A DNA stretch of 64,000 bases from Pomphorhynchus laevis. Lineage: Eukaryota; Acanthocephala; Palaeacanthocephala; Echinorhynchida; Pomphorhynchidae. The DNA is taken from the NCBI GenBank assembly GCA_012934845.2, contig WNNJ02002094.1, positions 1 to 64,000 on the forward strand, in the 5' to 3' direction. The notes under the pieces were generated by a model, which was not told the origin of the DNA, searched no databases, and saw only the letters and a program-made list of their open reading frames with translations. How positions within the stretch are numbered: the first letter of the stretch is position 1; each line of letters starts with the position of its first letter. The position numbers and the translations under genes were made by a program. Positions 12,791-25,103 of the stretch are shown here, one piece after another.

Positions 12791-13159
12791 TATAAATATT
12801 TTAAAAATTTAAATTATTTTATAAATATTGAATAATAATTTACAATTAATTATTTTATTAATTATTATTTTTTTATATTTTTATTAGCTTTAATACTTGA
12901 CATGCCAAATATTTTAAATTTTGACTTGATATAATTTGAATTGTATAAAATATTATATAATCATTTATTTTTATAATTATTTATCTTTATTTTAAATTTA
13001 TATAATTTAAAATACATTTTAAATAAAATTTTAAAAATATTATTTTCATAATTTATTTAAATATATAATATAAATTATTTAAAAGATTATTGTATTTTAC
13101 TAATATATTATAATATTTTAATATTTTTATAACATATGATACTGTTTATAATATTCAAG

Positions 13160-13490
13160 AAGATTTGGCCCGGCTGCTATGTTGAGTCGAGGAATAGGGT
13201 CTAAAATCTTTAAGCATAGTTCCTTCTGATGACATATATTCCTTATTCGAACACATCGTATTTTATTTATTACTTAATTATTAAAGATTAGAAATTTAAT
13301 TAGTCAATTCATAAAAATTGATTTTTATTTTAAATTTTAATAATAAATATCGTCAGTATATAAATATAAATTATATAAAATCTTAAATTAATATTTATTA
13401 CTTATAATTATTTATTTTATTTTTAATTTATAGTATTAAATATGTAGACTCAATTGTCTGATCTGGTTTATAAGATTTGAGTGGATAAAA
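13160..13490 (+). repeat. Dispersed hairpin repeat, member
   Basis: Begins TTGGCCCGGCTGCTATGTTG and continues GTCGAGGAATAGGGTC, the TGATGACATATATTCCTTAT segment, AATTCATAAAAATTGATTTT and an end near TATGTAGACTCAATTGTCTG ATC. It gives the full run from the GGCCC side to the GTAGACTC end, about 320 bp. Confidence 0.8.
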
Positions 13491-13734
13491 TTTCAAGAGA
13501 TTTTATTTTTAGAAAAATTAATTTCCTTTTAAATTTAAGTGTTGAAAATAGGCAAAATTAATAATCACTTGATAACACATGAACTTACTAAGATTGCGTA
13601 CTTACATAACTACTTAAGATTGTGTACTTACATAGAACATAAATGTTGCTATTCGATTACCTCCAACATGGTGTATATTATTAGACTTCTTAAACGAAAT
13701 TCATTGGAAATAAAGCATTAGTAATGGAATATAC

Positions 13735-13788
13735 CCTTGTAAAATCAAAATGCGGTTCGAAGTGACCTCCTGTACCATAGTTTTGAAT
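13735..13788 (-). other. P4HA: P4HA exon 9, iron-binding motif
   Basis: 54 nt, 18 codons, acceptor ATTATAG, donor GTATAT, phase 0 on both sides. It reads IQNYGTGGHFEPHFDFTR. The HFD triplet is the H-x-D of the 2-oxoglutarate/Fe(II) dioxygenase core (His412 and Asp414 in human P4HA1), and the Y-G-x-G-G-x-x-x-P-H-x-D context is intact. Confidence 0.92.
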
Positions 13789-16700
13789 CTATAATGTAAT
13801 TTCACATTAGCCTTGAATCACATCATGACCGATAATAAAGCTAAATTAAATGTCTATCATTTCAAATAAGTTGTTTATCTTCTATCAAAACATATTTTAG
13901 TGTATTGACTTATAGATTTATTGAAACACAAAATCTACGTTTAGCAAAATTGATTTTATAAAATAACCAAATACATAGCATCACATATACTTAACAAAAT
14001 ATAAATTTCACGCATGCGGCATTTACAGCATGTTTGAATGCGATATACTTATATAATGTTCAATTATATATTATATACATTATTTTAATAATGTTCAATA
14101 ATTTTTAACTATAAAATCACATTGTATGTGATTTGAATATATAATTGTATGATATGATTGCGTCCAAAAGTTCAGACGCAATTAAACAGTCTTTATCTTA
14201 TGTAATTTGTCTACTCTAACTATTTTGAACATATACATTTATTAGATGTTTGTACAGTGAATAAATTTATAAGTTTATTGATTCACAGACACATGAATTT
14301 GTAAATTATAATACCTTATACTTTTATAGTATAAAAGGAATAATGTATTTTAATCTGTTCATTTTACTCAGTCACGAATACAGCTTACTTTTAGAAATGC
14401 AGCTTTAATTATATAAAAGGCAAATAAACTGCATTAATATTTTAAATCAAAGTATTTCTTTTTTATGTCGACTTAAACTAAGTTTCACTTATCAAGTAAT
14501 TTAGACTTTAACTAAGATATTTCGACTTTAATGTAATTCAGACTAAAGTAATTAAGACTTCAACTAAGTTTCGTTTTATTTATAAAATTCTGCTAAATTA
14601 TATTCTAGGGGTCGCCATCAGTAACTAGCAGTCGAACTATTGATAAATCGTAATAAAAATTGAACGCAGTGTTTAGGATTGCTCGTTTCCACGTTAATCT
14701 ACCTCAATATCATATGAAATATCATATTATTACTATAATAATATCTTTAGCTGGTCATTTAGCGACTACATGATATCAAGTTAGATACGTTTTAAGTTCA
14801 AAAATGAAATATAAAACAGACAATAGTTATTTAAGTCAACAAGCAAGACAACATTGAACAATGTTGGCTTAACGGCTCATTATTTGATGAACCGTTAATT
14901 ATTTTATTATTTCGATGGCTTAACGGCTCATTATCTTTAGGATTGTGTATATTCTTTCTGAAACAGGTTTAAGAAAAGACAACTACGGTAATTCTCCAGA
15001 TAACGAACTTTTGCACCCTATAATATTAGAGATTAAACAAATGATTTTAATTAAACATTTAACAGGCAATTTTCCTTGCCTGTTAAAAACATGCAGGGAA
15101 ACGTATTGGTTGGAAGCGTATTTTCGCAATTATCAGACAGTATTTAGTTATAATAGTTTTTACCTGAAGCTCTTCAGCATATTCCATTGTTAAATTTGTA
15201 ATTGCTGATATCAAAAGGGATAAATGCTTAATTTTTGGATGAAAATCGTCACTAAACCAAGAGCTAAAAACATAACAATAATGTAAGTTATAATGCGACG
15301 GACATGTTAACTGAACTCAAAATAAATAATATGAAGCATTCGTTGCTATCAAACTGCCCATAGTACTAACGATAAAGGATCAAAGTTAGTTTGATCATTT
15401 TAAACAGCTAATGAAAGATAGTCGAAGCCAAATTAGAAAGACCTGTGTAAATCTCTAAGTATAAATGATACACTAACGCTGACATTTGCAATTATTACAT
15501 TAATTTTCCTTATTATGACCTTATGTCCTTATTATTATCTTCTAACATCACTTCTAGTAATTCAGATTGGCGACTATCAGAGCAAAATCATAAGTACAGT
15601 GATAAATCATGAATACACTGATGTTGAAAATTTGATTTCGCCTGTGCATTGCGGAATCATACATGAACGAAATAATGTAGAGATTTAAATCTCGACCACC
15701 GAGCATGCAGTTCAAATATACAATGCTTTATTATCGCAGAGAGGCAACATCGATGAATTCAGTTGTTAAACCAAATAATTACATCTTTATTATAAAAAGA
15801 TGTCATTACTACTTTGTTCTTTGTTGAAAATTGTGAATTGTATATCAATGCTTTGATTTCATTGATATTTCATTTTATGGCATAAACGATTCAGAGGTTT
15901 AGTTTACAACATTTTAGCCAAATGTTGTAACAAATAAATAAATAGATTAATACCTTTTACTTATTCTATAGCTCGCTGGAACGTATTGATTTTCATTAGA
16001 AGATCTTACCGTTGCTCGGTTAAGCTTAAAGTCAAAATATACAAATCCAAATATAAATATTAAGATACAAAAATATAAAGATATATTTAATAAATACAAA
16101 TATTTATTTGATATTTATTTGTATTCTAATAAATGACAAAATTAAAAATGCAAACAAATATATAAATACATTCGATGATTAATCAAGTCAATAAAACATC
16201 GAATTGATATTTAAAATTAGATTACAATAATTAATAATTATTAATAATTACTAATAATCATTTCAATAATTTTATAAATTTAATAATTAAAATTAAATTT
16301 ATTAAAATTATAATTAAATTTGAATCATTAAACTTTAAATAATTTGCATACATATCGTTAACAAATGCATAAAAACAACAATTGTAGAAATTGGTGTATC
16401 ACAAAAAAATCAAATATTTAAAAATGTCTGTAAATTTTCAAACGGTACATGTTACTTTTCAAAGTCTTTGACAGTTGACTATTGCGGATGATCAAATGTC
16501 AGTTTGTGTTAATTTCAAATACACATTTTTAAATTACAATTAGTAAGAAACCTTCACCAATTGATCACCTTGAGGTCAATTGTATGTACAAAAATGATAA
16601 AAGTCAGGTTACGCTGATAGACGAATCTGTTATAAATCAATATATTTTCATATTATAAAAATTTTGAGATCAGCAAATGTTTAAATTATTAGATATAAAT

Positions 16701-17140
16701 TCCAATTTGAATGCCAATTTAGGCAACTTGCAATTTAATATACATTTCAGTTAACTAATGTATTGCCAATGCAAGTAAATTATAATAAAGCAGCAGTACA
16801 AATTCAAATCTATAAATAATTTAATAAAAACTGACTGATGCTGATTTTAATTTTGAATTTTGGAGCAGGATCAATATATCACTATTTTGTTTATCATAGC
16901 AGCAGGTGTCGAACTTTAAAAATAAAATAGTGTATTACTGATCCTTAATCCCCTCATATGACCTGCTATTATTTAATAGCCCACAGATTCACACCTAAAA
17001 TATTGTAAATATTTGAAAATGTCGTTACATTACGTAACGACATTAAATTATAATATTTATAAATATTATAAAGATGTAAATTATAATATTTATAACAATT
17101 TTAAAGTACATTATTTATTGTGAAGATTCATTTATTACAC
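13789..17140. other. P4HA intron, no recognised gene
   Basis: AT-rich intron sequence. An open frame on the plus strand (14945-15193) starts with GTG and resembles nothing I know; it contains a perfect hairpin at 15061-15084 (AACAGGCAA, six bases, TTGCCTGTT). Around 14870-14940 the phrase GGCTTAACGGCTCATTAT occurs twice. 16930-16985 carries TCATATGACCTGC, also found at 18350 beside exon 8. Confidence 0.5.
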
Positions 17141-17149
17141 AAGCGGTAT

Positions 17150-17640
17150 TACTTTATCAGTCCCTTTCATATTATCCTCGTGTGGTTCATTCTATCCTAT
17201 CAGCATCACTGTACACTACAATCAGCGTGGGTGGACATAATCAGCAGTGAGCCCACGCCTACATTTCGTGTTTCGGTCCTGTTACTGCTTCTGCTGAACT
17301 CATTGTCGCCGGAATGCTGTTTTATATTTGGCTTATATACCAAATTATAAATTAATGTGTTCTATATTGGGTGTGGGCGATAACATTTGTATAAAAACGG
17401 AATAAAAAATGGGTGTGTGGTGTATTGCGAATATTAGTTACACACCAAATATAGAACACATTAATTGTGTAATTTGGTGTATAAGCCAAAATAAACCAGC
17501 ATTTCGGCGACAAGGTGTTCAGCAAAAGCAGTAACAGAAACGAAACATGAAACGTAGGCGTGAGCTTACTGCTGATGAGGTCCACTCACGCTGATTGTAG
17601 TGTACAGTGATGCTGATAGGATTCAAACAACCACACGAGG
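17150..17640. repeat. Fold-back: two arms of the same element head to head
   Basis: 17150-17381 reads in the direct orientation (CCTCGTGTGGTT, ATCAGCATCACTGTACACTA, CTTATATACCAAATTA). 17440-17640 reads as its reverse complement (TAATTTGGTGTATAAG, TAGTGTACAGTGATGCTGAT, AACCACACGAGG). About 60 bp separate the arms, so this part of the left inverted repeat can fold on itself. Confidence 0.88.
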
Positions 17641-18345
17641 ATAATATCAAACTGACCAGTGAAGAATATCGGTTAGTGTAAGCAATATTCACAATAGTAA
17701 AAATACAGCTTACGGTTTACTGTCCAGTGAACATTTCGTAAAAGAACGGAATAAAAATGGGTGTGTGGTGGATTCAAATTGCGAATATTAGTTACCGCCC
17801 ACACCAAATATAGAACACATTAATTGTGTAATTTGGTATATAAGCCAAATATAAAACAGCATTTCGGCGATAAGGAATTCAACAGTAACATGAACGAAAC
17901 ATGAAACGTAGGTGTGAGCTCACTGCTGATGAGGTTCACCTACGATGATTGTAGTGTACAGTAATGCTGATGGAATTAAATGAACCAGACGAGGATAATA
18001 TGAAGCCGACAAATGAATTATTATAATTGTATTAAGCATTTCTACGTAGCCTTATTTTACTAAATTATGTTATCTTTGAATAATTGGTATCATAATGTTT
18101 TTACTTAAACGTTTAAATATGAAATAATAAAACCAGTTTATTTCTACCTGTTCTCTTAATTGACAAATTTCTTTGTTTGAATTCCGACACTTAGCTAGCG
18201 ATCGGAATTCACGGTAGATGATATTCAATCACATTTCATCTTTTTGCATTATTGTTTCAATAATACTATACCATTATGTCGAGAAGATATGTTTGTAATA
18301 AAATTATTATATTAAATTAAGTTATTTATTGTTGCTACATCAAAT
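17382..18345 (-). repeat. 1-kb inverted repeat, left arm
   Basis: Reverse complement of 35877-36877 over almost its whole length. Shared landmarks include GATCGGAATTCACGGTAGAT at 18200, TTGGTATCATAATGTTTTTA at 18090 and the twice-repeated subunit with ATTGTAGTGTACAGT. The arm ends in GTTGCTACATC at about 18345, 13 bp from the donor of decayed P4HA exon 8. It has no coding potential that I recognise. Confidence 0.92.
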
Positions 18346-18357
18346 CCATCATATGAC

Positions 18358-18592
18358 CTGCAGTAATCATCATACCACGCCACAAAATCATTATAAATCA
18401 ATTTGATCCAGACGTTTTTCAATTTGAAAACTGACATTTTCGAGATTAACCTTTTTGTATGCAAAAACATGGTCGTTGTAATAAAATAGTGTCGTTTAAT
18501 AAAACATGGAAGTTTTCGATATTCAAGCATATTCTTTCAATTACATGTTTATCAACGAAAGATATAGTAGCTTAATCAGATTTTGCTTCAGT
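18358..18592 (-). pseudogene. P4HA: P4HA exon 8, decayed
   Basis: The acceptor CTATTTTTACAG and the end CTGCAG|GTCATA are both intact and both phase 0, matching E7 and E9. Inside, the sequence still spells P4HA pieces: ATISFVDKHV (vertebrate RRATISN), then in another frame ISKTSMF (RISKSAWL), YYNDHV, VSFQIEKRLDQIDL (VSRINMRIQDLTGL) and LLQ before the intron. A TAA precedes ATIS, one frameshift separates the two frames, and five further stops follow in the second frame. This is heavy damage for 78 codons beside neighbouring exons that are fully open. Confidence 0.82.
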
Positions 18593-18631
18593 CTGTAAAA
18601 ATAGGTTATTATTTAATATGATAATTATTAT

Positions 18632-18943
18632 TTGATATGGTTTAATCTGAGAATGTGTTTATTTGATCCCGTTGTTGCTACGAGCGATTTGAATATAATC
18701 AATTTACAAATTATACAAGAACTAAAAAATGTATCAATAATTTCTGTTATCTCACAATTGCAGCAACGACAGATCTTTCAGGTAAGAACAGTATCGTGCG
18801 TGCAACAGCTCACGGCAGCGTTCGTGACAAAACATACAGACGCAGAGTCCCGTGCGTGTATTACATATAAGATGATTCTGGCAAAATTTCGGATGGAAGC
18901 AATCCAACTACATTCTGATTGTACAAGTTCGTTTTTCTTTTGA
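18632..18943 (+). other. Unrecognised open frame in P4HA intron
   Basis: A 103-codon frame on the strand opposite P4HA, richer in G+C than its surroundings, with phrases such as LQQRQIF and AAFVTKHTDAESRACITYK. Its texture suggests a coding fossil, probably from a mobile element, and the G+C-rich stretch continues to about 19045. I cannot name a family. Confidence 0.3.
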
Positions 18944-19069
18944 ACCTTGTCGCCAAAGGTTTAGGCACAAAACAACAGGAGACATTCTATGAGAGGTGTC
19001 AACAGCTAATAATTTAGCTCGCCATGCATTCATGTGAGTAACAAATGAATAAGTTTTAACCAAAGCCAG

Positions 19070-19505
19070 TCATTCCTTTATTTGAAACAACAATGGTGGC
19101 TCATCTAATATATACGCTGAAAAGAATACCTGGGTAGATACAGCAAAATACCGTTTTAGAAATGTCCATTTTATTTTATCTAATTGCTTGAAATTTGACG
19201 TTGGGAGATGTGACCACACCGCAAATAAATCATAGCTCACAATAGGCATCAACATTAACCGAAAGCACTTCAATACAACATCGTATGTGGCGAAGATAAA
19301 ATCTGTGCTGCACTGACTCGAAAAGCCACTTTACACGCAACACATTCAATATGATCAGAAAAAGTCCAACGACTAGTAAGCCTCAGACCTAGATAGCAAA
19401 ATTTAAATACCGTCTGAAGTAGAACACCATTAAAAGTTATGGTGATTTTTCTTGATAATCGACCTCCTGCACGAAATTCCAAGACCTTTGATTTATCAAG
19501 ATTTT
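19070..19505 (-). mobile_element. LINE reverse-transcriptase fragment (thumb region)
   Basis: Minus-strand reading NLDKSKVLEFRAGGRLSRK, then FKFCYLGLRLTSRWTFSDHI and further on IVSYDLFAVW and KRYFAVS. K-T/S-K-x-x-x-F...Y-L-G-h-x-h is the block after the YADD palm motif in LINE polymerases of the jockey/I/CR1 kind. The palm motif itself is absent. Two frames are involved, so this is a dead fragment inside a P4HA intron. Confidence 0.75.
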
Positions 19506-19599
19506 AAAGAAGACCATTATTATCAATAATATTATTATTGATATTAATTTGACTGGTTAAAAAATGGTCTTGATTATTACAAATTACTTACAATATTTG

Positions 19600-19850
19600 G
19601 ACTTTTCAGATATTTGGATTTTTCTGATACTTGGACTTTTCAGATACTTGGACTTTTCAGATACTTGGACTTTTCAGATACTTGGACTTTTCAGATACTT
19701 AGACTTTTCAGATACTTGGACTTCTCAGATACTTGGACTTTTTAGAAACTTGGACTTTTCAGATACTTGGACTTTTCAGATACTTGGACTTTTCAGATAC
19801 TTGGATTTTTCTGATACTTAGACTTTTCAGGTACTTAGACTTCGCAGAGA
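19600..19850. repeat. 17-bp minisatellite (AGATACTTGGACTTTTC)n
   Basis: About 14 near-perfect units. Because 17 is not a multiple of three and the unit has no stop in any plus-strand frame, the array reads as a 17-residue periodic peptide (YLDFSDTWTFQILGLFR), which explains the open frame 19564-19821. That frame is not a gene. Confidence 0.95.
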
Positions 19851-19938
19851 CTGACCCACAGCTCGTTTAACTCGCCTTGGAAATCGCCAAATATTACAAA
19901 GCATTCTGCGAAAGAAATAAAAATACTACATTGGTTTA

Positions 19939-22014
19939 ATGGCAATATCTCGTCCCCGTAAACCGACTGTTGTTCCTTCTAAGAGAGATAATGACATTAT
20001 TTTATCCGAGTTACACAAATTGCAGATACTTAATCATAAGGGAGAGTGTCGTAACCGTGGGCTTAACTATATCGGTCCTAAAATTGAATTAATTGGTTGT
20101 CTAAAATCTTTTATGAAGCCATATGCTTACTTAAGTACGAATAACATATCATGGTTTGCCTCATCTCAGAGCTTGCGGGATCATACCAGTAACAACATAA
20201 CATAATGGTAGTGACTTTGACATCGATAATTTACATTTTAATCGTCTTAGAATTGAATGTAGCACTTTAACTTGTAAAGTGCGAACTTTTATTGAGGTTC
20301 AAAAGGCATATGTACCTTTATGCTTTCATTCTACTTTTTGTGCGGTTTTTGTTAATCCCTACATATGGTATAGAAATCTTATGTCAATGATTTCTCTTAT
20401 ATGTTTGCTAGGTTCAGAAATGCACAAACAACACTGATATCAAAACTACAAAGTCACTAATCTCCTATCTTTCCTAAATCAGTAGAAAAATACAACAACC
20501 CACATGTTTTTCACAGTTCCACAACAACTGCGATGAAGGCAGTGTCTGCCCACAAGAAATAAATATTAGTCAGTCTATTAAGGCACATAGTTTTAATGAT
20601 AAAGATATAATTTATCAATATGTTTTCTCAACGAAACGTGAAGAAGAATTACAGCTGCAATGTAGTCCCTTTCCAAATCACAACACACAAAATAAAATAT
20701 TTCTGTCATCCGACACAAAAGGCCGGTTCCATAAATTCCACCTCACGGGTTTTCTTTAATTCTCTTAATCGAGGATCAAATCATCCTGTTCACAAGAGTT
20801 ACAATTCTTCATACTCAGATAATACTAGGAAAAGAGATCGTATAGCAACCCAAAGAGCATATTGAATTCAAACACCAAACCTAACTTTTTAATACAGCAC
20901 GTCGTCATTTCCTCTCGCGTAATAGATGCATTGTAATTGGAAATATTCCTAAATCCTCTTCTATTGTAATATCGGAGCGTATAGACAATGATATACATGC
21001 ATGCACAAGCTTGCTAAAATCTATGTTCAGCTATAAAGAGAGATCAATCAGATCTACCATTGTATTTTCAGCAGTCATTCGATTAGGTAAACATTAGAGT
21101 ATGGCCCACTCCTTGTCTTATTAAGGTAATATAGGTTTTTACTAATTCAATGATATTTAAAGACTCTGTTATAAGTTGTGGGCCTTTAGCTAATTCTGAT
21201 CATTGTGGCATTCTAATAAAACCATCGAATACATTGAAGAGGCAGACTTTATCGAAAAAATATTGTTTATGATAAAAGAACCTACATAATTATAACAATG
21301 AAAAGAGATATACAAAAGGCATTACCATTTACCTCACTTAACCCTAGCAATAATGCAATTACTCAAACCATTGTATCCATCTGGCAAAGAATGCCTAGAA
21401 AAACTTTTAAAATAACTTCAGGAGATCCTGTCTGGATAACTCCTCTAATAAGATTAATTCAAGTACAGAAAGATAAAGCCTTTAGGAAAAGGGATTTATT
21501 AAAATATAAGCTTTTGTCAAGTAAGTTATCGGCAAAAATCAAAACTGCTAAGGGAGAATTCCTTAAACGAAAGATGGGTACAGGGGTGTCAAATAAATTC
21601 TGAAAAGGTATTGCCGCAATACTACCAAAACCAAAGGCTTCTCAACTCACATCATTAATGACAACAGATATAATTTAGATAAGGGTTCACTTTGTTTAGA
21701 CGATTGTACGGTTAGTAAATAGGAAGTTCTGAAGGATCTTACTAATTTATCGATGGCAAAATCTACAGGGAATGGTCCGCCAAGCTGGATTCTAATTGAA
21801 ATAGCCGATATTATTGCCGCCTCATTAGCTGCTAAATTCCCTCGAATATTCTATCATGTACATGCACCAAGTCTCTTAAAATGTTTATATGTTATTTTAG
21901 TGCCTAAAGATAATAAACCAATATCTAGCTTTAACTTCAGACCTATATCCCTAATTCCTGCTTTTGCTAAGCTGCTTGAACAAGCATTTTTACGTCGTGT
22001 TAGAAGTCAATAAG
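19939..22014 (+). mobile_element. LINE fossil with ORF1, endonuclease tail and RT fingers
   Basis: Plus-strand pieces in the order of a LINE. A possible ORF1 start is at 19939-20205. An ORF1 nucleic-acid-binding part (NRCIVIGNIPKSSS) lies near 20920. The last endonuclease motif (LANSDHCGILIKP) is near 21190-21225. The linker (GDPVWITPLI...KDKAFRKRD) occupies 21298-21603, and the first polymerase block (KSTGNGPPSWIL...PKDNKPISSFNFRPISLIPA) 21753-22013. The polymerase palm, thumb and most of the endonuclease are missing, and frames shift several times. The type is jockey/CR1-like by its order of domains. It lies in the P4HA intron between E7 and E8, opposite to the gene. Confidence 0.8.
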
Positions 22015-22530
22015 AGCTGACATAGTTGCTCTTGTTTGTAAATTAATAATAAAGATATTTTCATTCAATTATATAGTTTTAATTAATTAATAACTTATGA
22101 TAAAAAATCTCACGAAAACTTGAATAAATCAAATGAGCTAACTGAGTCTACGTATTTAATATAATTATAAAACAAACAAAACATAATAATGCTAAATCAA
22201 AATTTAATAAAAATAAAATAAATAATTGTTTTAAGATTTTTTATAATTTAAATCAAGTTAAAATAAAAAAATGAAATTTAAAATAAACGTCATTTTTATG
22301 AATTGACTAATAAGTACTACGAAGTGTTTCTTATTGATTATGTACTACGAAGTGAGTACTACGAAGTGTTTATAAGTACTACGAAATGTTTCTTATTGAT
22401 TATGTTACTCATTGATTATGTCTGTAAATATTACTGTCAGGATGGATCCCGACAGCCAATAAGAGCTAAGAGCTAAGATAGTTACTCTTGTTTGTAAATT
22501 AATAATAAAGATATTTTCATTCATTAATAA
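22007..22530. repeat. Duplicated 60-bp segment flanking short repeats
   Basis: CAATAAGAGCT followed by TAGTTGCTCTTGTTTGTAAAT occurs at about 22008-22070 and again, slightly changed, at 22455-22527. Between them lies a hairpin-family member (22105-22320, minus) and a cluster of GTACTACGAAGTG and TTCTTATTGATTATG phrases (22312-22425). Confidence 0.8.
22105..22320 (-). repeat. Dispersed hairpin repeat, partial member
   Basis: Minus orientation: starts at the GAGCTAACTGAGTCTACGTA end and runs through AATCAAGTTAAAATAAAAAA and TTTTTATGAATTGACTAATAA, stopping before the hairpin. Confidence 0.7.
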
Positions 22531-22829
22531 TATTATTTTTATCCTATATCTATAAATGTTGTTGATGACAATCAATTACACACCGACCATAAATTCAATT
22601 ATTCATAAAGAAAGCGTAAAATTACATCTTAGAAAAGAAAGGTTCTCTTAAAACTCACAACGCAGCAAGAAGATTCCATTCTCGTGATCGTTGCATATTA
22701 ATCGCTAGCGTACACGAAGCTTCCTCTAACGATTGTCAAGCTCGTCTATACTATGACATCGAACTTAGTTCATAAACACTTGTCAAGTTATTTCAATCTC
22801 AATGAAATAAGGATTGCTGATTCTATTTG

Positions 22830-23510
22830 TCTTATTTCAGCTCTCGTCGTATTGATGGTCAAATCCCATTCAACAATATTCACACTTCTATTACACCCAG
22901 ACTTATAAACGCAGTATTTGAGAATTCATTCCAGGTAAAGCATTTGCTCAGAGGACGTCATAATATCGTTAAATCCGAAATTTATATATTTCTGGATAGA
23001 TGTACTAAGGATGCTATCAGATATAGAAAATCCTTTACAGAACTCGTAAATAGGTTAAACGACGGGGAGTCGAATATTTGCATTCAGCATGTTCGTGTGT
23101 GCCTATTTTAACCACATATTCACTGGCGGCCTTTATTCCCACTGAATTAGCTAGCTATTTATTGACTCTGAATGTACTTTATCTGCTAATGCCGGTTACT
23201 TTTCTAATTCAAATTATGCCTTCCGTTGTATGCCCATCATTTTTATTGACAAATGCATGTTAATAATATTATTAATAATAATATTATTATTAATAATATT
23301 ATTAATAATAAATTAATAAACGATTATTGATAAATTAATAAACTAACTAAATAATAGATCTATTGAATCTCAGTATTATGCAGACCTTTTACTAATTACT
23401 GATAACTGGTTCTCTAATGAATTACTCGAAGTAGCTAATCTTAACGGTTACAAAGTTTCTAAGATATCATTCAACCGATATGATATCATTCATATCGTCA
23501 AATTAGTCAT
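22830..23510 (+). mobile_element. LINE fossil, endonuclease fragment
   Basis: 23340-23500 reads YADLLLITDNWFSNELLEVA then NGYKVSKISF, which matches the T-E-T-W-L block of LINE apurinic endonucleases (here TDNW). 22827-23263 is open in two overlapping frames and may be upstream parts, but I do not recognise motifs there. 23261-23315 is an AATAATATT simple repeat. All of it is intronic in P4HA. Confidence 0.55.
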
Positions 23511-23563
23511 GTCCTGCTTTTAATTTTATAAAATCTTTATAACAATTTATCATATTAACTTAC

Positions 23564-23731
23564 TCGATCGACAGATATATTTTTCAAGTATTCAATATCC
23601 CTTTCAGTTAGAATGTCGTGAATTATGTATATTTCTGGCTTGAGAGAAACACACTCGAGCTTTATTGGCTGCAATTTTAGGAACGACTTCCCATTGTTAG
23701 TAAAATAACAATTCAATGTTGGAACAAAATT
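23564..23731 (-). other. P4HA: P4HA exon 7
   Basis: 56 codons, phase 0 on both sides, acceptor ATATTTAG, donor GTAAGT. LNCYFTNNGKSFLKLQPIKLE then LKPEIYIIHDILTERDIEYL corresponds to the start of the catalytic domain (C-x-Y...FLxLAPxKxE...KPxIxxxHDxxxxxEI). Open and well spliced. Confidence 0.93.
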
Positions 23732-24930
23732 CTAAATATTGATATGCATAAAAATATTTATTTAACAATCATTTTGCAATCTTTATTCTAAGAAAGTTAA
23801 CGTGACGGTAAACGTATTTCCTTTTTAAAGAAAAATTAACAATTTTAAAATATAAAATTATTAAAAATCATTATAATCAAAACCATTTAAAATTAGCAGA
23901 TTCAAATTTAGCGCATACAATTAGATAACAAATTAGCGCATTCAATTTAAAAAATTTATCAAATTTTTATGAACAGATTTTTCAAAGAGATTGAAATTTT
24001 AAAGCTTAAATTAAACTGAGCGGAGTTTTAATCAAAAAATTGCAAAATAGCGGTTTTATAATCTGTTTACGACAGTTCAAATTAATAACGTAAATAGGTA
24101 GATGTATCTGAAAAACATCCCGCTTCAAGTTTATATAATCACTAAAATAATTACAAAGTAGAAAACTTCAAGTTTTAAATATAATCGTTTAAATAGTTAC
24201 AAAGTAACTATTTGAATAATCAAATGATTAAATGATTAAATAATTATTGATGATAATAATTTGTAAATATAAATAATATATACATAATATATTTATATAG
24301 AATATATAAATATATATAAATAATTAATAATTATTAATTAAATAATTATAGATGATTAAATAATCAAATGTAAAATAACAGAAGGATCGTCAAAAAACGT
24401 ATCTAGACATAATGACAGCTTGATCTATAGACATTAATTTTTGGTGCACTATTGAAGCAATTAAACCGTTTTAATTTTCCATCATAATTATATAAAGTAA
24501 TTAATATAGTTTTATTTGATACTTTCTTCTAAAATATTCTATCTGCTAAATTTAAAGTTTACATATTGTTATTAATATAATGATATATTATTAATATATA
24601 TGTTATAATATAATGATCTTAATTATAACTATCTTAATTATAATATAAGCTTAATTATTCATTTATTCGAAAAGATAAAAAACGAATATCTTTATTTAAG
24701 TTTAGAAAACTACGATTTACTTTTCAAAGCGGGTAAACACGTTTCGGACTGTTTCATATATTAAATTTAAGTTAGGTCAGAAGGAGAATATCTAAATTCT
24801 TGCATTCACAAATGTTAGCTATACGATGATAAAAATTTTATTTTAATAAAATGTTTGATATCTAATATAGACATGCTACAAGCAAGGTTTTATACAATTT
24901 GATTTTATTTTCGTATAGAATAATCTGTAC
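23732..24930. other. P4HA intron 6, AT-rich
   Basis: I see only A+T-rich sequence with short direct repeats such as AATAATTA and TATATAAATA. No coding or RNA feature recognised. Confidence 0.5.
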
Positions 24931-25103
24931 CTCATTTTTATAATTATCACGACATATTTCTTCATATCCATCGTCATATACTTGCGATTCACTCTCCACT
25001 GGTAGGTCCCTAAGTTCGCATGATTCGCAAACTTCTTGTTTGAGCTTGTTCAATTCCTGTAAAAAGTACAATCGATTTTCCAGAATTCTTTTGTTTGTTG
25101 GAT
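24931..25103 (-). other. P4HA: P4HA exon 6
   Basis: 173 nt, acceptor TTTTCTTTAG, donor GTACAG; it takes one base from the preceding exon to form the Asp of LDP. DPTNKRILENRLYFL...YEEICRDNYKNE corresponds to LDPxHxRAxxNLxYF...YExLCRGE, the joint between the peptide-binding and catalytic domains. Confidence 0.92.

Noticed and set aside
14945-15193. Small gene in P4HA intron
   Set aside because: It begins with GTG, has no similarity I know and no splice or promoter context.
18632-19045. Retroelement gag remnant
   Set aside because: Composition and scattered cysteines suggest a mobile-element coding fossil, but no family motif could be recognised.
19564-19821. Repetitive protein gene
   Set aside because: The frame is open only because the 17-bp minisatellite lacks stops in all plus-strand frames.
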